A stretch of 64,000 bases of DNA from Bradyrhizobium sp. CSS354 (GCF_029051725.1 NZ_JAACFU010000001.1:1-64000), one strand, 5' to 3'. Positions 1-8,043 are shown, counted from the stretch's first letter. Numbers and translations are program-made. Notes: generated by a model from the letters alone, not told the origin.

Positions 1-902
1 CCCTGATGGCCCGCTATCGAGTGCCCCCCTGCGCCGCCGCCGCCAAATCCCCCTGTGCCACCTCTGTCGTCCGCAGCGCTATGACCGCCGCCGCCGCCGA
101 ATCCGCCTTGGCCATTGCTGAATATAGGACTTCCACCGATCCCGCCGGCGCCTCCATCGCCGGCACCTCCGCCGTTAATGCCACCGGGGGAACCGCCGAA
201 ACCTTGTCCGCCACTTGCCGCGCCCACGACAATGCCCGCTCCACCTCCGACCCCTGTGTCGCCATCGGCGCCGCGTCCGACACCGCCACCGGCCCCACCC
301 CCTGCATTGCCGCCGAGACCGCCGCCTCCGCCGCCGGCCGTTCCTGCGCCCGGCACGCCGTCACCGCCGACAGCGCCGGCGCCGCCCGTTGCGTTGTTGC
401 CCGAAAGAACGACGTTGCTCACGGTCACATGGCCGCCGCTCGCCACGAACAGCGCGCCGCCGGCACCGAGTCCGCCAGCGCCGCCCCCGCTACCGAATCC
501 AATGGTGCCCCCATTGCCGCCGAGCGCCTGGGTGTTCTGGATCGTCAGATTGTTGACGGCGACAGTGCCTGCGTAGACAAAGAACCCGCGCTGCACACCA
601 CCGCCGTCCAGCCTGAAGCCGCCGCCATTCACCGTGACGTTGCTGGTGGTGTTGAAGGCGCTCAGCGTGTCGGCCGCTGCGCCAGTCAGCGTTATGTTGT
701 TCTGGAAATTGATGACATAACTCGCGCTGGCATTGCTGTCGGCCTGCGCGATCGCCGCCGACAGGCCGGCGCTGTCGGACACATTGATGACCGTCTGGGC
801 GTGCGCACAGGTGCAACCGATCAGGGCATAAGCCGTGCCGCTCAGGAGAGCTGATCGCATTAGAAGCTCGCGGCGCTGTCGACGGGCAGGCAGATTCTTC
901 AC
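1..902 (-). CDS. Glycine-rich secreted beta-helix/autotransporter-like protein, 5' part only
   Basis: The reading frame runs off the left edge, so only the N-terminal 300 codons are present. I place the start at GTG 902-900, which has a GGTGGAG ribosome site 7 bases upstream; an ATG at 860 lacks one. Residues 1-36 form a long signal peptide (basic stretch, hydrophobic core, cleavage after AHA). Residues 37-120 are Asn/Thr/Val-rich with the strand-turn rhythm of a right-handed beta-helix. From about residue 125 the protein is almost pure GGxGG. Glycine-rich passengers of this kind usually end in an autotransporter barrel, but the C-terminus is outside the window. Surface exposure or secretion is inferred. 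High-scoring frames on the other strand are proline-rich mirrors of the GGN codons. Confidence 0.7.
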   Translation of the reverse strand, partial: MKNLPARRQRRELLMRSALLSGTAYALIGCTCAHAQTVINVSDSAGLSAAIAQADSNASASYVINFQNNITLTGAAADTLSAFNTTSNVTVNGGGFRLDGGGVQRGFFVYAGTVAVNNLTIQNTQALGGNGGTIGFGSGGGAGGLGAGGALFVASGGHVTVSNVVLSGNNATGGAGAVGGDGVPGAGTAGGGGGGLGGNAGGGAGGGVGRGADGDTGVGGGAGIVVGAASGGQGFGGSPGGINGGGAGDGGAGGIGGSPIFSNGQGGFGGGGGHSAADDRGGTGGFGGGGAGGHSIAGHQ

Positions 903-1231
903 TTCATTGCTCCACCGCCGGCACCCTGGCCGGTGGAAGCTGCGAGTGCCGGAATAGCGCCTGAGAGGACGAAGAAAGGGTCGGGCCATCGCCTGTCCGT
1001 CCGGCCTTCGCCGGGCCATCTAAGCCGGGCGCGCCCGTCGTCGTACGCATCGCTGATCTCCCAATGTCGCTACGCTGAGAGAATCCGTCTTCCCAGTCAC
1101 GCCGCCGAATATCGCGCCGCTGGATAGGTCTGAGAACTACCTAGAAAGGTGGTTCGCCGTGCTTTATGTATGCCCGCGCAGGTCGGCGACCTCTGAGGTC
1201 GGAGAAACTCTGCACGCGCACTGGGAATGAC
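903..1231. other. Gene-free stretch between divergent genes
   Basis: About 330 bases separate the glycine-rich protein (leftward) from the LuxR-type regulator (rightward). The short frames here have no ribosome site and look like random GC-rich frames. It must contain the two divergent promoters, but I could not identify a convincing -35/-10 pair. The regulator may control its neighbour from here. Confidence 0.4.
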
Positions 1232-2029
1232 ATGCTTCTCTCCACGGATCCCATCGATCCGCAAAATCAAGAAATCTATGCGCTCTGGGATCAGTTGGCC
1301 GACTTCTCGGTTGCCGATGGTGATGCGGCGCTGACCCACCTGATGTCCGCACTGCGAACCATGTTGTCGGCACGCAATGTGCTGTGGGGCGTGGTCGTGC
1401 GATTGCCTTCGCCGAAGCGGGCCGATCCCCTGCTCGGCTGGCGTCCGCGCTTCGTCAGGGTGCTGGACCCGATCCCCGCGGTCGCGGCATCCGTGCAGAA
1501 GCAGTACGATACGCTCTGGTCCGACGACGTCGACCTGTCGCAGATCCTGTCAATGTCGGGCGATGAGCCGTTCCGCGTCCGCCTGCTGTTCGAAACGCTG
1601 CCGCCGGAATGGTTCGAGGGCAAGCACTATCGGCGGCACTATCTGGATGTCGGCTTCGCCGACAGCATTTCCGTGCGCATTGCGCTCAATGACGATTTGA
1701 GGATTCGCCTGTTCGTATTTCGTGATGCGCAGCAACCCCGCTTTACGGCACAGGACGGCCAGCGTCTGGGCTTCGTGATGCGCGCCTTGAGATGGTTTCA
1801 CCGTCAACAATTGCTCAGCCACGGACTGCTCATCGCCAACGCGCCCCTCACACCCGCTGAACGCCGGGTGCTGCTCGGACTGCTCGCCGGGGACACGGAA
1901 AAGCAGATCGCACAGAAGCTCGACCAAAGTCCGAACACCACGCATTTCCACGTCAAGTCGATCTACGCCAAGTTCGCTGTGCGCAGTCGCCAGTCGCTCG
2001 CCGCGCTGTGGCTCGGCAGGCTGCGATAA
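1232..2029 (+). CDS. LuxR-family transcriptional regulator
   Basis: 265-residue protein with a C-terminal LuxR/GerE helix-turn-helix at about residues 205-262 (LTPAERRVLLGLLAGDTEKQ, then a recognition helix around THFHVKSIYAKF). The N-terminal 190 residues are a divergent sensor-like domain with no recognisable receiver Asp, so it is probably an orphan or ligand-responsive regulator rather than a two-component partner. The frame is open from 1166 but ATG 1232 has a GGGA ribosome site 5 bases upstream and is preferred. There is no LuxI-type synthase nearby. Divergent orientation to the glycine-rich surface protein suggests, but does not prove, that it regulates that gene. Confidence 0.8.
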   Translation: MLLSTDPIDPQNQEIYALWDQLADFSVADGDAALTHLMSALRTMLSARNVLWGVVVRLPSPKRADPLLGWRPRFVRVLDPIPAVAASVQKQYDTLWSDDVDLSQILSMSGDEPFRVRLLFETLPPEWFEGKHYRRHYLDVGFADSISVRIALNDDLRIRLFVFRDAQQPRFTAQDGQRLGFVMRALRWFHRQQLLSHGLLIANAPLTPAERRVLLGLLAGDTEKQIAQKLDQSPNTTHFHVKSIYAKFAVRSRQSLAALWLGRLR

Positions 2030-2097
2030 TGGGCGAGCAAATGTATTGCTGCTCGATTGTTTCGCCGTAGGATGGGAGCACAAGCTGGAGGGGTGAA

Positions 2098-2448
2098 ATG
2101 ACTTCTTTTCGAAGGTTGGTGATGGGGATGGTCGAAGCAATGGCGGTGCTCTCGATACTTTTCGGCACGATTGTCGGAGGACTTTATGGTGCAGCGTCTG
2201 GAGCGGTTTGGTCGAGCATTTTCGGAATTTCTCCCAACGTTGACATCCGGTTGCAAGGCATGGGCCAGGTAGCGACTACTGGAGTCGTGTTCGGGGTTAT
2301 CATTGGCGCTATTCTAGGATTTGTGGTCTCGTCAACATTTGGAGGCACCGTCTTCTTTTTTGCCCAAATTGAACGGAACACCCGTAGTCCATTGGAAAGA
2401 GAACGCTCTGAAGAGCCGACACAATATCGGATCGCCCCGCGCTTCTAA
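2098..2448 (+). CDS. Small inner-membrane protein, unknown function
   Basis: 116 residues with two hydrophobic helices rich in Gly/Ala/Val (about residues 8-38 and 55-90) and a charged C-terminal tail. The start is well supported by a GGAGGGG ribosome site just upstream of ATG 2098. Its base composition is visibly less GC-rich than its neighbours, as is the following 100 bases, hinting at different ancestry. I do not recognise the family. The Gly-rich helices resemble small membrane-embedded glycine-zipper proteins. It lies 68 bases after the LuxR-type gene and could be co-transcribed. Confidence 0.65.
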   Translation: MTSFRRLVMGMVEAMAVLSILFGTIVGGLYGAASGAVWSSIFGISPNVDIRLQGMGQVATTGVVFGVIIGAILGFVVSSTFGGTVFFFAQIERNTRSPLERERSEEPTQYRIAPRF

Positions 2449-2562
2449 GCATCCGCTGACGACTCAATGTCGTAGTTGGGTCACTTGCCGATATCGGCCC
2501 AAGTCGCACGTCAGGCCTGCTCTACCTTCGCAAGCGGACACCCAGAATTCTAAGCAACCGCC

Positions 2563-3267
2563 CTACGCCCGCCGCATCAGCTTGAGCGAGGCCGCCAGCC
2601 GCAGGCTGCGCTTGCCGGCAAGTGCGATGCCTTCGAGCTCACCGCTGTCGGCGGTGCAGGTTCCGGAGAAGCCGATCCCGACCTCGTTGCCGCCGAACAC
2701 GGGGTTCTCGCCTTTCGCCGGCGTGTGCTCCTGGTTGAGCATCTCGCCCTTCCAGCGGCCGTCCGCCGAGGAATAGGAGCCGAGGTAGTAGAAGAACGCA
2801 TCTCCGCCCAGGATGCGGCCGTCCATCAGCAGCATGACGCCGGAGAGCCCGGCATCGACGCCGTCGAGCGCGCGCAGATGGATCGCATAGAGCCCGTTCA
2901 CGACCCCGCCCGGACCAACCGTCCCCTGCGGCGGCAACCCCTCGTCATCGAGCCGCGTGAGATTGGCCCAGAAGCCGGCGCCCGGCATCGTGTCCGCGCT
3001 GCCCGCGAGACGGATCTGGTTGCCGACGAGCCGGCCGCGTGCGCCGATCGAGGCGACGTCAGCCCCCATCAGCGGCTGGTAGTTGGGATCGTCGTTATGC
3101 CGTTCGGTGATGACTTCGGCGATGATCTCGCCGTCGCGCTCGAAATAGCTTCCGAGATGCGCGAAGGCCGAATTGCCGCCCAGCAGCTTGCCCTCATGCA
3201 TGCACATGATGCTGCGGCCGAAGGCATCGTTGACGCCGTATTCAACCTTGTAGAGCCCGTCCAGCAA
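2563..3267 (-). CDS. GrlR-like tandem-domain protein, copy 1
   Basis: 234 residues made of two homologous halves. Each half starts with a GLYxVxxR/HLR-type strand followed by a GKxLGGNxxF / GRILGGDxFF motif and a GSY strand (about residues 4-42 and 122-165). This pattern is what is usually annotated as the GrlR regulatory-protein family, small beta-barrel proteins first known from negative regulation of a type III secretion locus. The start is TTG 3267: no ATG or GTG is available upstream in frame, and the N-terminus aligns exactly with the paralogue at 5677-6378. The C-terminal half is closely similar to that copy (EHTPAK, FGGxEVGIGFSG, LAGKRSLRL). Regulation of secretion is not supported by any neighbour; the molecular role is unknown. 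Confidence 0.75.
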   Translation of the reverse strand: MLDGLYKVEYGVNDAFGRSIMCMHEGKLLGGNSAFAHLGSYFERDGEIIAEVITERHNDDPNYQPLMGADVASIGARGRLVGNQIRLAGSADTMPGAGFWANLTRLDDEGLPPQGTVGPGGVVNGLYAIHLRALDGVDAGLSGVMLLMDGRILGGDAFFYYLGSYSSADGRWKGEMLNQEHTPAKGENPVFGGNEVGIGFSGTCTADSGELEGIALAGKRSLRLAASLKLMRRA

Positions 3268-3597
3268 CGCAAGTGACCCGCAAAATCAGAAGGAAAGCAC
3301 GCGCTACCTAGCACCGCCATCGCATCAAGGCCATCGGGCTTTTTCGCGCAGGGCCATTCGCGAAGCCACACCCTGCAATGATGCCATCATGCGCCTGTTT
3401 TGCCCGACGGCGCAACCGATTTCGGCATTTCCGTAGGTGGCGATTTCAACAGCATTGCAGAGCTGTGATTTCAACTACTTGGCTACTGTGCATGGGGTTG
3501 TTTTTCGACTTTTTGTTTTGGCCGGGTCGCGAACGGCCCTTAGGCACTGACCAAAGCCGGCTTCGAACCCGCCGGCTGAGGCGCACGACAAAGCAGC
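3268..3597. other. Gene-free stretch between divergent genes
   Basis: About 330 bases between the first GrlR-like gene and the small gene at 3598. It is less GC-rich around 3450-3530, with T-rich runs, so it probably contains divergent promoters. A rightward frame from 3378 runs through it but overlaps the better-supported gene at 3598 and has an unnatural Arg/Cys-rich composition. I see no defined motif. Confidence 0.35.
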
Positions 3598-4056
3598 ATG
3601 GATCAAATGGAGCCATCAGCCGAGGCGCAGATCGCAACCCTCATCGCAAGCGCGGCGAAGCTGCCGCTGCTCGATGCCGCGTTCGAGCTCTGGCTCCGAC
3701 GCTATCAGCTGGACTCGATCGAGGGGCGCCCGACCGCCGCAGAGGTCCGCGTCAACCGCACCCTCACGCCGGAGCGGAGCAGCGCGAAGTACCGCCGGGA
3801 TCGCGACCACGCCCATAAGGGACCGACGTTCGGTTATGTGAAGCGTGCTCATCCCGGCGCCGATGACACTGCGATCAGGCGGGCCATCATCACCGCCGTC
3901 AGGTTCGAGGACGCGACCTTCACGCATTTCAGCTGGGACGGCGATTTCTGGGACTGCGTCGTCCGCGCGGTGGCAATGGCCTCCGCGCACTATCCGGATT
4001 TTCTCGAGACGAGCTATCGCGACGCCCGCAACAACGTCGCCTACTCCTACAAGTGA
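3598..4056 (+). CDS. Conserved-looking hypothetical protein
   Basis: 152 residues, soluble, no signal peptide. The composition is that of a real protein: mixed charged residues and aromatic clusters such as FTHFSWDGDFWDC near residues 105-117. The C-terminus (residues 125-152) is helical with Tyr/Asn residues. Two in-frame ATGs (3598 and 3607) compete; neither has a strong ribosome site. It ends shortly before a dispersed repeat and a perfect hairpin and is convergent with the Sel1-repeat gene. I do not recognise the family and assign no function. Confidence 0.6.
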   Translation: MDQMEPSAEAQIATLIASAAKLPLLDAAFELWLRRYQLDSIEGRPTAAEVRVNRTLTPERSSAKYRRDRDHAHKGPTFGYVKRAHPGADDTAIRRAIITAVRFEDATFTHFSWDGDFWDCVVRAVAMASAHYPDFLETSYRDARNNVAYSYK

Positions 4057-4060
4057 AGCT

Positions 4061-4092
4061 AGAGCATGATCCGGAAAAGTGCGCGGCGGTTT
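4061..4092. repeat. Dispersed extragenic repeat, GAGCATGATCCGGAAAAGTG type
   Basis: An AGAGCATGATCCGGAAAAGTG core followed by GCGG and a T-run lies directly after the stop of the gene at 3598. I recognise this core as a repeat scattered between genes in Bradyrhizobium and Rhodopseudomonas. A more complete, palindromic relative lies at 46272-46319 in this window. Here only one arm is well preserved. Confidence 0.5.
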
Positions 4093-4099
4093 TATAAAC

Positions 4100-4124
4100 C
4101 TAAAGCGCGTTCATCGCGCTTTAG
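4100..4124. terminator. Perfect 10-bp hairpin between convergent genes
   Basis: CTAAAGCGCG at 4100-4109 and CGCGCTTTAG at 4115-4124 are exact inverted copies around a 5-base loop. The right arm contains the TAA stop of the leftward Sel1-repeat gene. On the leftward transcript it is followed by a T/A-rich stretch, so it can act as that gene's terminator and possibly as a bidirectional one. Confidence 0.5.
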
Positions 4125-4942
4125 AAGCACAGCGTGGTGACGAGCTTGCCCTGCTTGTCCTTGATCGCATAGGGACAGCGCAGCCGCTCCAGCGCCTGCT
4201 TGGCATCCTCATCGCCGAGCGCCGCGGCGCGCTCGTAATAGGATTTCGCGGCGTCCTTGTCCTTTGGCCCGCCGCGGCCTTCCTGCGCGAAGGCGCCCAT
4301 CCGCTCCAGCGCGCCGGGATGGTTTTGCGCCGCCGCCTTCTCGAACAGCGCGCGCGCCGCGGCGTCGTCCTTTGCCCCGCCCGTGCCTTCGGAGAGCATC
4401 ATGCCGAGCTGATACTGCGCCTCCGCATTGGTCTCGGCGGCCTTGCCGAGCAACGCGCGCGCCTGTGCTGGATCGGCCGGCGCGGCACCGCCGGTGCCGC
4501 CGAGCGCGGCGAGATTGCTGATGCCGCGGGGATTGCCGGCCTGTGCCGCCTTCTCGAACAGTTTGCGCGCCTGCGCTTCATCTCTGGCGACGCCGGAGCC
4601 GGTGCCGTAGGCCACACCGAGCTCGACCATCGCCGCACTCGATCCCTTGTCGGCGGCCTTGCGCCAGGCAGCCATCGCTTCCGCCGTCTGCCGGTTGGCC
4701 GCATAGGCGCGGCCGAGCGCGAACATCGCGCGCCGCGATGATGGCGCAGCCTGCTTGCAGAACTTGATGGCGGTCGCAACGTCGGAGGCCGCAATCTCCG
4801 TCACGCCCCTCATATCGGCCGGCTTGTCGGGATCGCTGGGATCGGCGGCGACGCGGTCGCACAGGACGAGATCGGCCGATTGCGCATGCGCCGACAACGG
4901 CGCCGCAAGCGTGAGAAGGATGGCAACGAGGAAAGTCCGCAT
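4121..4942 (-). CDS. Secreted Sel1-repeat (TPR-like) protein
   Basis: 273 residues from ATG 4942. The N-terminus is a clear signal peptide (MRTFLVAILLTLAAPLSAHA, cleavage before QS), so the protein is periplasmic. Residues 70-245 contain at least four Sel1-like repeats with the signature A-x-x-x-LG/YxxGxGxxxDxxxAxxxxxxAAxxGxxxA. A cysteine pair near the C-terminus (RCPYAIKDKQGKLVTTLCF) may form a disulfide. Sel1 repeats are protein-binding scaffolds, often in envelope assembly or signalling; a partner cannot be named. The start of the longer frame (4978) would put 12 extra polar residues before the signal peptide and is rejected. The next gene upstream ends 32 bases away. Confidence 0.8.
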   Translation of the reverse strand: MRTFLVAILLTLAAPLSAHAQSADLVLCDRVAADPSDPDKPADMRGVTEIAASDVATAIKFCKQAAPSSRRAMFALGRAYAANRQTAEAMAAWRKAADKGSSAAMVELGVAYGTGSGVARDEAQARKLFEKAAQAGNPRGISNLAALGGTGGAAPADPAQARALLGKAAETNAEAQYQLGMMLSEGTGGAKDDAAARALFEKAAAQNHPGALERMGAFAQEGRGGPKDKDAAKSYYERAAALGDEDAKQALERLRCPYAIKDKQGKLVTTLCF

Positions 4943-4974
4943 GGACACCACGTTGCGTTGCCGTCCCGGCGAAT

Positions 4975-5658
4975 TCAAGGCTCGAGTCCCGATTGGCGCA
5001 GCACCGGGACGACCTCCGGCGATGCCAGATAGCGCAGCAGCCGATCCGCGGCGTCGGCGTGCTCGGCGCTTGTCATCCTGCCGGCGGAGAACACGGCCGG
5101 CGTCTGCAGATCGTGCGGAATCGGGCCGACCACCTCGATGCCTTCGACCTGCTTCAGCTCGCTGATCTGCTGCACGGCGAGGTCAGCCTCGCCGCTCACG
5201 AGCCGCTCCGCGGTAAAGCCCTGCTCGACGATGGTGGCTTTGGCGTTGATCTCTGCCGCGATCCCCATCTGCGCGATCAACCGGGCGAAATAGACCCCGC
5301 TCGCGCCCAGCCGCGAATAGGACACGGACCGCGCCGCGAGCAGCGTGTTGCGCAGCGCGGATACGGTGGCGATGTCGGGATGTGCTTGCCCTGCCCGCAC
5401 CGCGATGCCGACGAAGGAGCGCGCGAGATCGGCTGCGCTCTCGGCGATCACACGGCCCTCGCCGATCATCTCGTCGAGCCCTTCGCGGGTGAGGATCACG
5501 AGATCGACAGCCTCACCGTCGTGCAACCGCTTGAGCAGTGCCAGCGTCGGCGCGAAATCGGCGTCGATGTGGACGCCGGTCGCGGTTTCGTAGGCGGAGG
5601 ACAGGCTGCGCATCGCGCCCATCAGGCCGAGCGTCGAAAGCATGCGTATTTTTTCCAT
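4975..5658 (-). CDS. ModA-like substrate-binding protein without signal peptide
   Basis: 227 residues with the type II periplasmic-binding-protein layout of the molybdate-binding ModA family. There is a first strand followed by a helix (LGLMGAMRSLSSAYETATG), then VDLVILTREGLDEMI, then SVSYSRLGASGVYFARLI, and a C-terminal ADRLLRYLASPEV segment. Unlike ModA it begins directly at the first strand with no export signal, so it is predicted to be cytoplasmic. No molybdate permease or ATPase genes accompany it. A cytoplasmic sensor or ligand-binding role is inferred. It lies 18 bases from the GrlR-like gene upstream, suggesting one transcription unit with it and with the Sel1-repeat gene downstream. 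Confidence 0.7.
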   Translation of the reverse strand: MEKIRMLSTLGLMGAMRSLSSAYETATGVHIDADFAPTLALLKRLHDGEAVDLVILTREGLDEMIGEGRVIAESAADLARSFVGIAVRAGQAHPDIATVSALRNTLLAARSVSYSRLGASGVYFARLIAQMGIAAEINAKATIVEQGFTAERLVSGEADLAVQQISELKQVEGIEVVGPIPHDLQTPAVFSAGRMTSAEHADAADRLLRYLASPEVVPVLRQSGLEP

Positions 5659-5676
5659 CAGCGATTCCCGTGGCGA

Positions 5677-6378
5677 TCAGGCGCGGTGCATCAGCTTGAG
5701 CGCGGCGGTCAGGCGCAGACTGCGCTTGCCGGCGAGCGCCGTTGCCTCCAGCACCGCCTGCTCGGCATCATAACTGCCGGAGAAGCCGATGCCGACCTCG
5801 TGGCCGCCGAAGATCGGATCGTCCTTGGCCGGCGTGTGCTCCTGATTGAGGATCTGGCCCTTCCAGCGCCCGTTGGCGGCGGTGTAGCTGCCGAGATAAT
5901 AGAACGATGCATCGCCGCCGAGGATGCGGCCCTTGTTGAGCAGCATCACGCCGGTGAGACCGCCGTCGACGCCATCGAGCATGCGCAGATGCACCGAGTA
6001 GAGCCCGTCGGCGATGCCGGCCTCGCCGACGCCGCCGGCGATAGGCATCTCGTCTTCGGTGATGGGTGTCATCAACGACTGAAAGGGTACGCCGGGCAGC
6101 TCCTTGAGCTCGCCCTTGAAGCGATAGAGATCGCCGTCGGCCCATCCCTTGGCCAGCAGGGTCGCATCGTCCGTGCCCGCCATGGCGCGATAGTTCGGAT
6201 CGGGGTTGTGGCGGACGGTGTCGATCACGACATCGACGCCTCCTTCGGTCTTCGTGTAGGTGCCGATATGGGCGAAGGCCGAATTGCCGCCGAGCATCTT
6301 GCCATTGCCGGCATGCATCACGCTTCGGCCGACCACGTCGCCGAGCTGAAATCTCACCTTGTAGAAGCCTTCAAACAC
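5677..6378 (-). CDS. GrlR-like tandem-domain protein, copy 2
   Basis: 233 residues from GTG 6378, with a GGGGA ribosome site upstream. It has the same two-half architecture as copy 1 at 2563-3267: a GK-LGGN-AFAHIG motif around residue 27-38 and a GRILGGDASFYYLGSY motif around 150-165. The C-terminal 80 residues are nearly identical between the copies, whereas the N-terminal halves have diverged more. It probably leads a unit with the ModA-like and Sel1-repeat genes. The family is called GrlR after a virulence-gene repressor, but nothing here ties it to secretion. Confidence 0.75.
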   Translation of the reverse strand: MFEGFYKVRFQLGDVVGRSVMHAGNGKMLGGNSAFAHIGTYTKTEGGVDVVIDTVRHNPDPNYRAMAGTDDATLLAKGWADGDLYRFKGELKELPGVPFQSLMTPITEDEMPIAGGVGEAGIADGLYSVHLRMLDGVDGGLTGVMLLNKGRILGGDASFYYLGSYTAANGRWKGQILNQEHTPAKDDPIFGGHEVGIGFSGSYDAEQAVLEATALAGKRSLRLTAALKLMHRA

Positions 6379-6491
6379 CAGCCGTCCCCGGCCTTGCGCG
6401 CACCCAGACGCACTCTATCCCGCTTTCGGCGGCGAAGGACAAGTTTTCCGCCATGAGGTCCGAGGAGTCTCCGCAACGGCTGTCATCAGAA

Positions 6492-6527
6492 TGAAAAATC
6501 CGCCGAAGCCTTTCGGCTTCGGCGGAT
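6492..6527 (-). terminator. Rho-independent terminator of glnII
   Basis: A perfect 13-base-pair stem (arms 6498-6510 and 6515-6527) with a 4-base loop. On the leftward transcript it is followed directly by a run of five T. It sits 45 bases after the glnII stop, so it terminates glnII. Confidence 0.85.
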
Positions 6528-6572
6528 CGAAGTCCAACCCGGGCCAGCCCCCCAGCCCGGGCCGGGAGGATC

Positions 6573-7607
6573 TTAGGCGGCGGCCTTCTTGTCGGCCGGC
6601 ACGGAGGCGATCGTCTTCAGGATCTGCGAAGCGATCTGGTATGGGTCGCCCTGCGAGTTCGGACGACGGTCTTCCAGATAGCCCTTGTAACCGTTGTTGA
6701 CGAAGGAGTGCGGCACGCGGATCGAAGCACCGCGATCGGCAATGCCGTAGCTGAACTTGTTCCAGGGCGCGGTCTCGTGCTTGCCGGTCAGACGCTTGTC
6801 GTTGTCCGGGCCGTAGACGGCGATGTGGTCCATCAGGTTCTTGTCGAAGGCCGCCATCAGCGCCTCGAAGTACTCCTTGCCGCCGACCGTACGCATGTAC
6901 TCGGTCGAGAAGTTGGCGTGCATGCCGGAGCCGTTCCAGTCGGTGTCGCCGAGCGGCTTGCAGTGGAACTCGATGTCGATGCCGTACTTCTCGGTCAGGC
7001 GCAGCATCAGGTAGCGGGCCATCCACATTTCGTCAGCGGCCTTCTTGGAGCCTTTGCCGAAGATCTGGAATTCCCACTGGCCCTTCGCGACTTCCGCGTT
7101 GATGCCTTCATGGTTGATGCCGGCTGCCAGGCAGAGGTCGAGATGCTCTTCGACGATCTTGCGGGCGACGTCGCCGACGTTCGAGAAGCCGACGCCGGTG
7201 TAGTACGGACCCTGCGGGGCCGGATAGCCGGAGGCCGGGAAACCGAGCGGACGGCCGTCCTTGTAGAAGAAGTATTCCTGCTCGAAGCCGAACCAGGCGC
7301 CGGAATCGTCGAGGATGGTGGCGCGCTTGTTGGTCGAGTGCGGGGTCTTCCCGTCCGGCATCATGACTTCGCACATCACGAGCACGCCCTTGGTGCGGGC
7401 GGCATCCGGGAACACCGCGACCGGCTTCAGCACGCAATCGGAGCTGTGGCCTTCAGCCTGCTGGGTGGAGGAGCCATCGAAGCCCCAGAGCGGAAGCTGC
7501 TCGAGCGTCGGGAACGACGCGAATTCCTTGATCTGAGTTTTGCCGCGCAAGTTCGGAGTCGGCGTATATCCGTCGAGCCAGATGTACTCGAGCTTATACT
7601 TGGTCAT
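6573..7607 (-). CDS. glnII: Glutamine synthetase type II
   Basis: 344 residues, the usual length of bacterial GSII. It condenses ammonia and glutamate to glutamine with ATP in the cytoplasm. The N-terminus is MTKYKLEYIWLDGYTPTPNL, followed by the GSII signatures LPLWGFDGSSTQQAEG and PWFGFEQEYFFY-like metal-binding Glu segment near residue 130. Further signatures are INAEVAKGQWEFQIFG and the ATP-binding HANFSTEYMR region near residue 240. ATG 7607 is preceded by AGAGAGG; the frame remains open upstream but that extension is not conserved-looking. It has a sigma-54 promoter upstream and its own terminator. In rhizobia GSII is induced by NtrC under nitrogen limitation and is not adenylylated. 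A DUF2735 gene is divergently placed. Confidence 0.97.
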   Translation of the reverse strand: MTKYKLEYIWLDGYTPTPNLRGKTQIKEFASFPTLEQLPLWGFDGSSTQQAEGHSSDCVLKPVAVFPDAARTKGVLVMCEVMMPDGKTPHSTNKRATILDDSGAWFGFEQEYFFYKDGRPLGFPASGYPAPQGPYYTGVGFSNVGDVARKIVEEHLDLCLAAGINHEGINAEVAKGQWEFQIFGKGSKKAADEMWMARYLMLRLTEKYGIDIEFHCKPLGDTDWNGSGMHANFSTEYMRTVGGKEYFEALMAAFDKNLMDHIAVYGPDNDKRLTGKHETAPWNKFSYGIADRGASIRVPHSFVNNGYKGYLEDRRPNSQGDPYQIASQILKTIASVPADKKAAA

Positions 7608-7693
7608 TGAGCCTCTCTGTAGATGATGCGAAAGGTGGGGGCCGCAGGCCCCCGCACGATTGTTTACCCGGCCAACATCGGCCGACCCTTTCC

Positions 7694-7710
7694 AAGCATT
7701 TAACGTGCCA
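7694..7710 (-). promoter_or_regulatory. Sigma-54 (-24/-12) promoter of glnII
   Basis: On the minus strand the sequence reads TGGCACGTTAAATGCTT, with GG and GC exactly 10 bases apart. It matches the RpoN consensus TGGCACG-N4-TTGCW with one mismatch. Transcription would start about 75 bases before the glnII ATG. Nitrogen-regulated sigma-54 control of glnII is established in Bradyrhizobium. Confidence 0.85.
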
Positions 7711-7782
7711 AAAGGCCGCAGCGCGGGAGGTTTTCCACCGCAACCGGCCTCCGCTCCCACCCGGCGGGTCATCCAGTCCGCC

Positions 7783-7825
7783 GTGCGTCATAGCGGCGCA
7801 CCTTTGCGTGAAGCTGCACCGCAAA
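7783..7825. promoter_or_regulatory. Candidate NtrC enhancer sites upstream of glnII
   Basis: Two dyads lie about 75-115 bases upstream of the -24 element: GTGCG-N9-CGCAC at 7783-7801 and TTTGCG-N11-CGCAAA at 7803-7825. Both carry TGC...GCA half-sites like those of NtrC. Position and symmetry fit an enhancer, but the match to the NtrC consensus is partial. Confidence 0.4.
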
Positions 7826-8043
7826 AATCCCGCGGAAAACGCCCGATTCTGGAGCAGGCAGGCTGGCGCCTGAGGTTGCCGACTAAACGCGCATCAACGT
7901 CCGGCAATATTCGCCAAGTCTGTGCCCGTCGCCCGCAACCTTCGCAATGGCCCACGCGTTAGCCACCCGACCGCTGCCTTAGAGGAAGCAGAATGCAGTC
8001 TGCCTCCAAAATAGGCCAAGGCTGATTTCCTTTTCAGCACTTT

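Noticed and set aside
6..854. Long rightward frames over the glycine-rich gene
   Set aside because: They are mirror frames of GGN codons (Ala/Pro-rich); the minus-strand frame has a signal peptide and ribosome site.
3378..3818. Rightward frame with ATG at 3378
   Set aside because: Arg/Cys-rich composition, no ribosome site, and overlaps the better gene at 3598 in another frame.
4993..6456. 487-residue rightward frame
   Set aside because: Antisense to the ModA-like and GrlR-like genes, whose paralogy and motifs are clear; its own composition is His/Asp/Arg-rich shadow.
6480..6497. CTGTCATCAGAATGAAAA, resembling a Pho box
   Set aside because: It overlaps the glnII terminator region and no rightward gene follows; only the first half-site matches.
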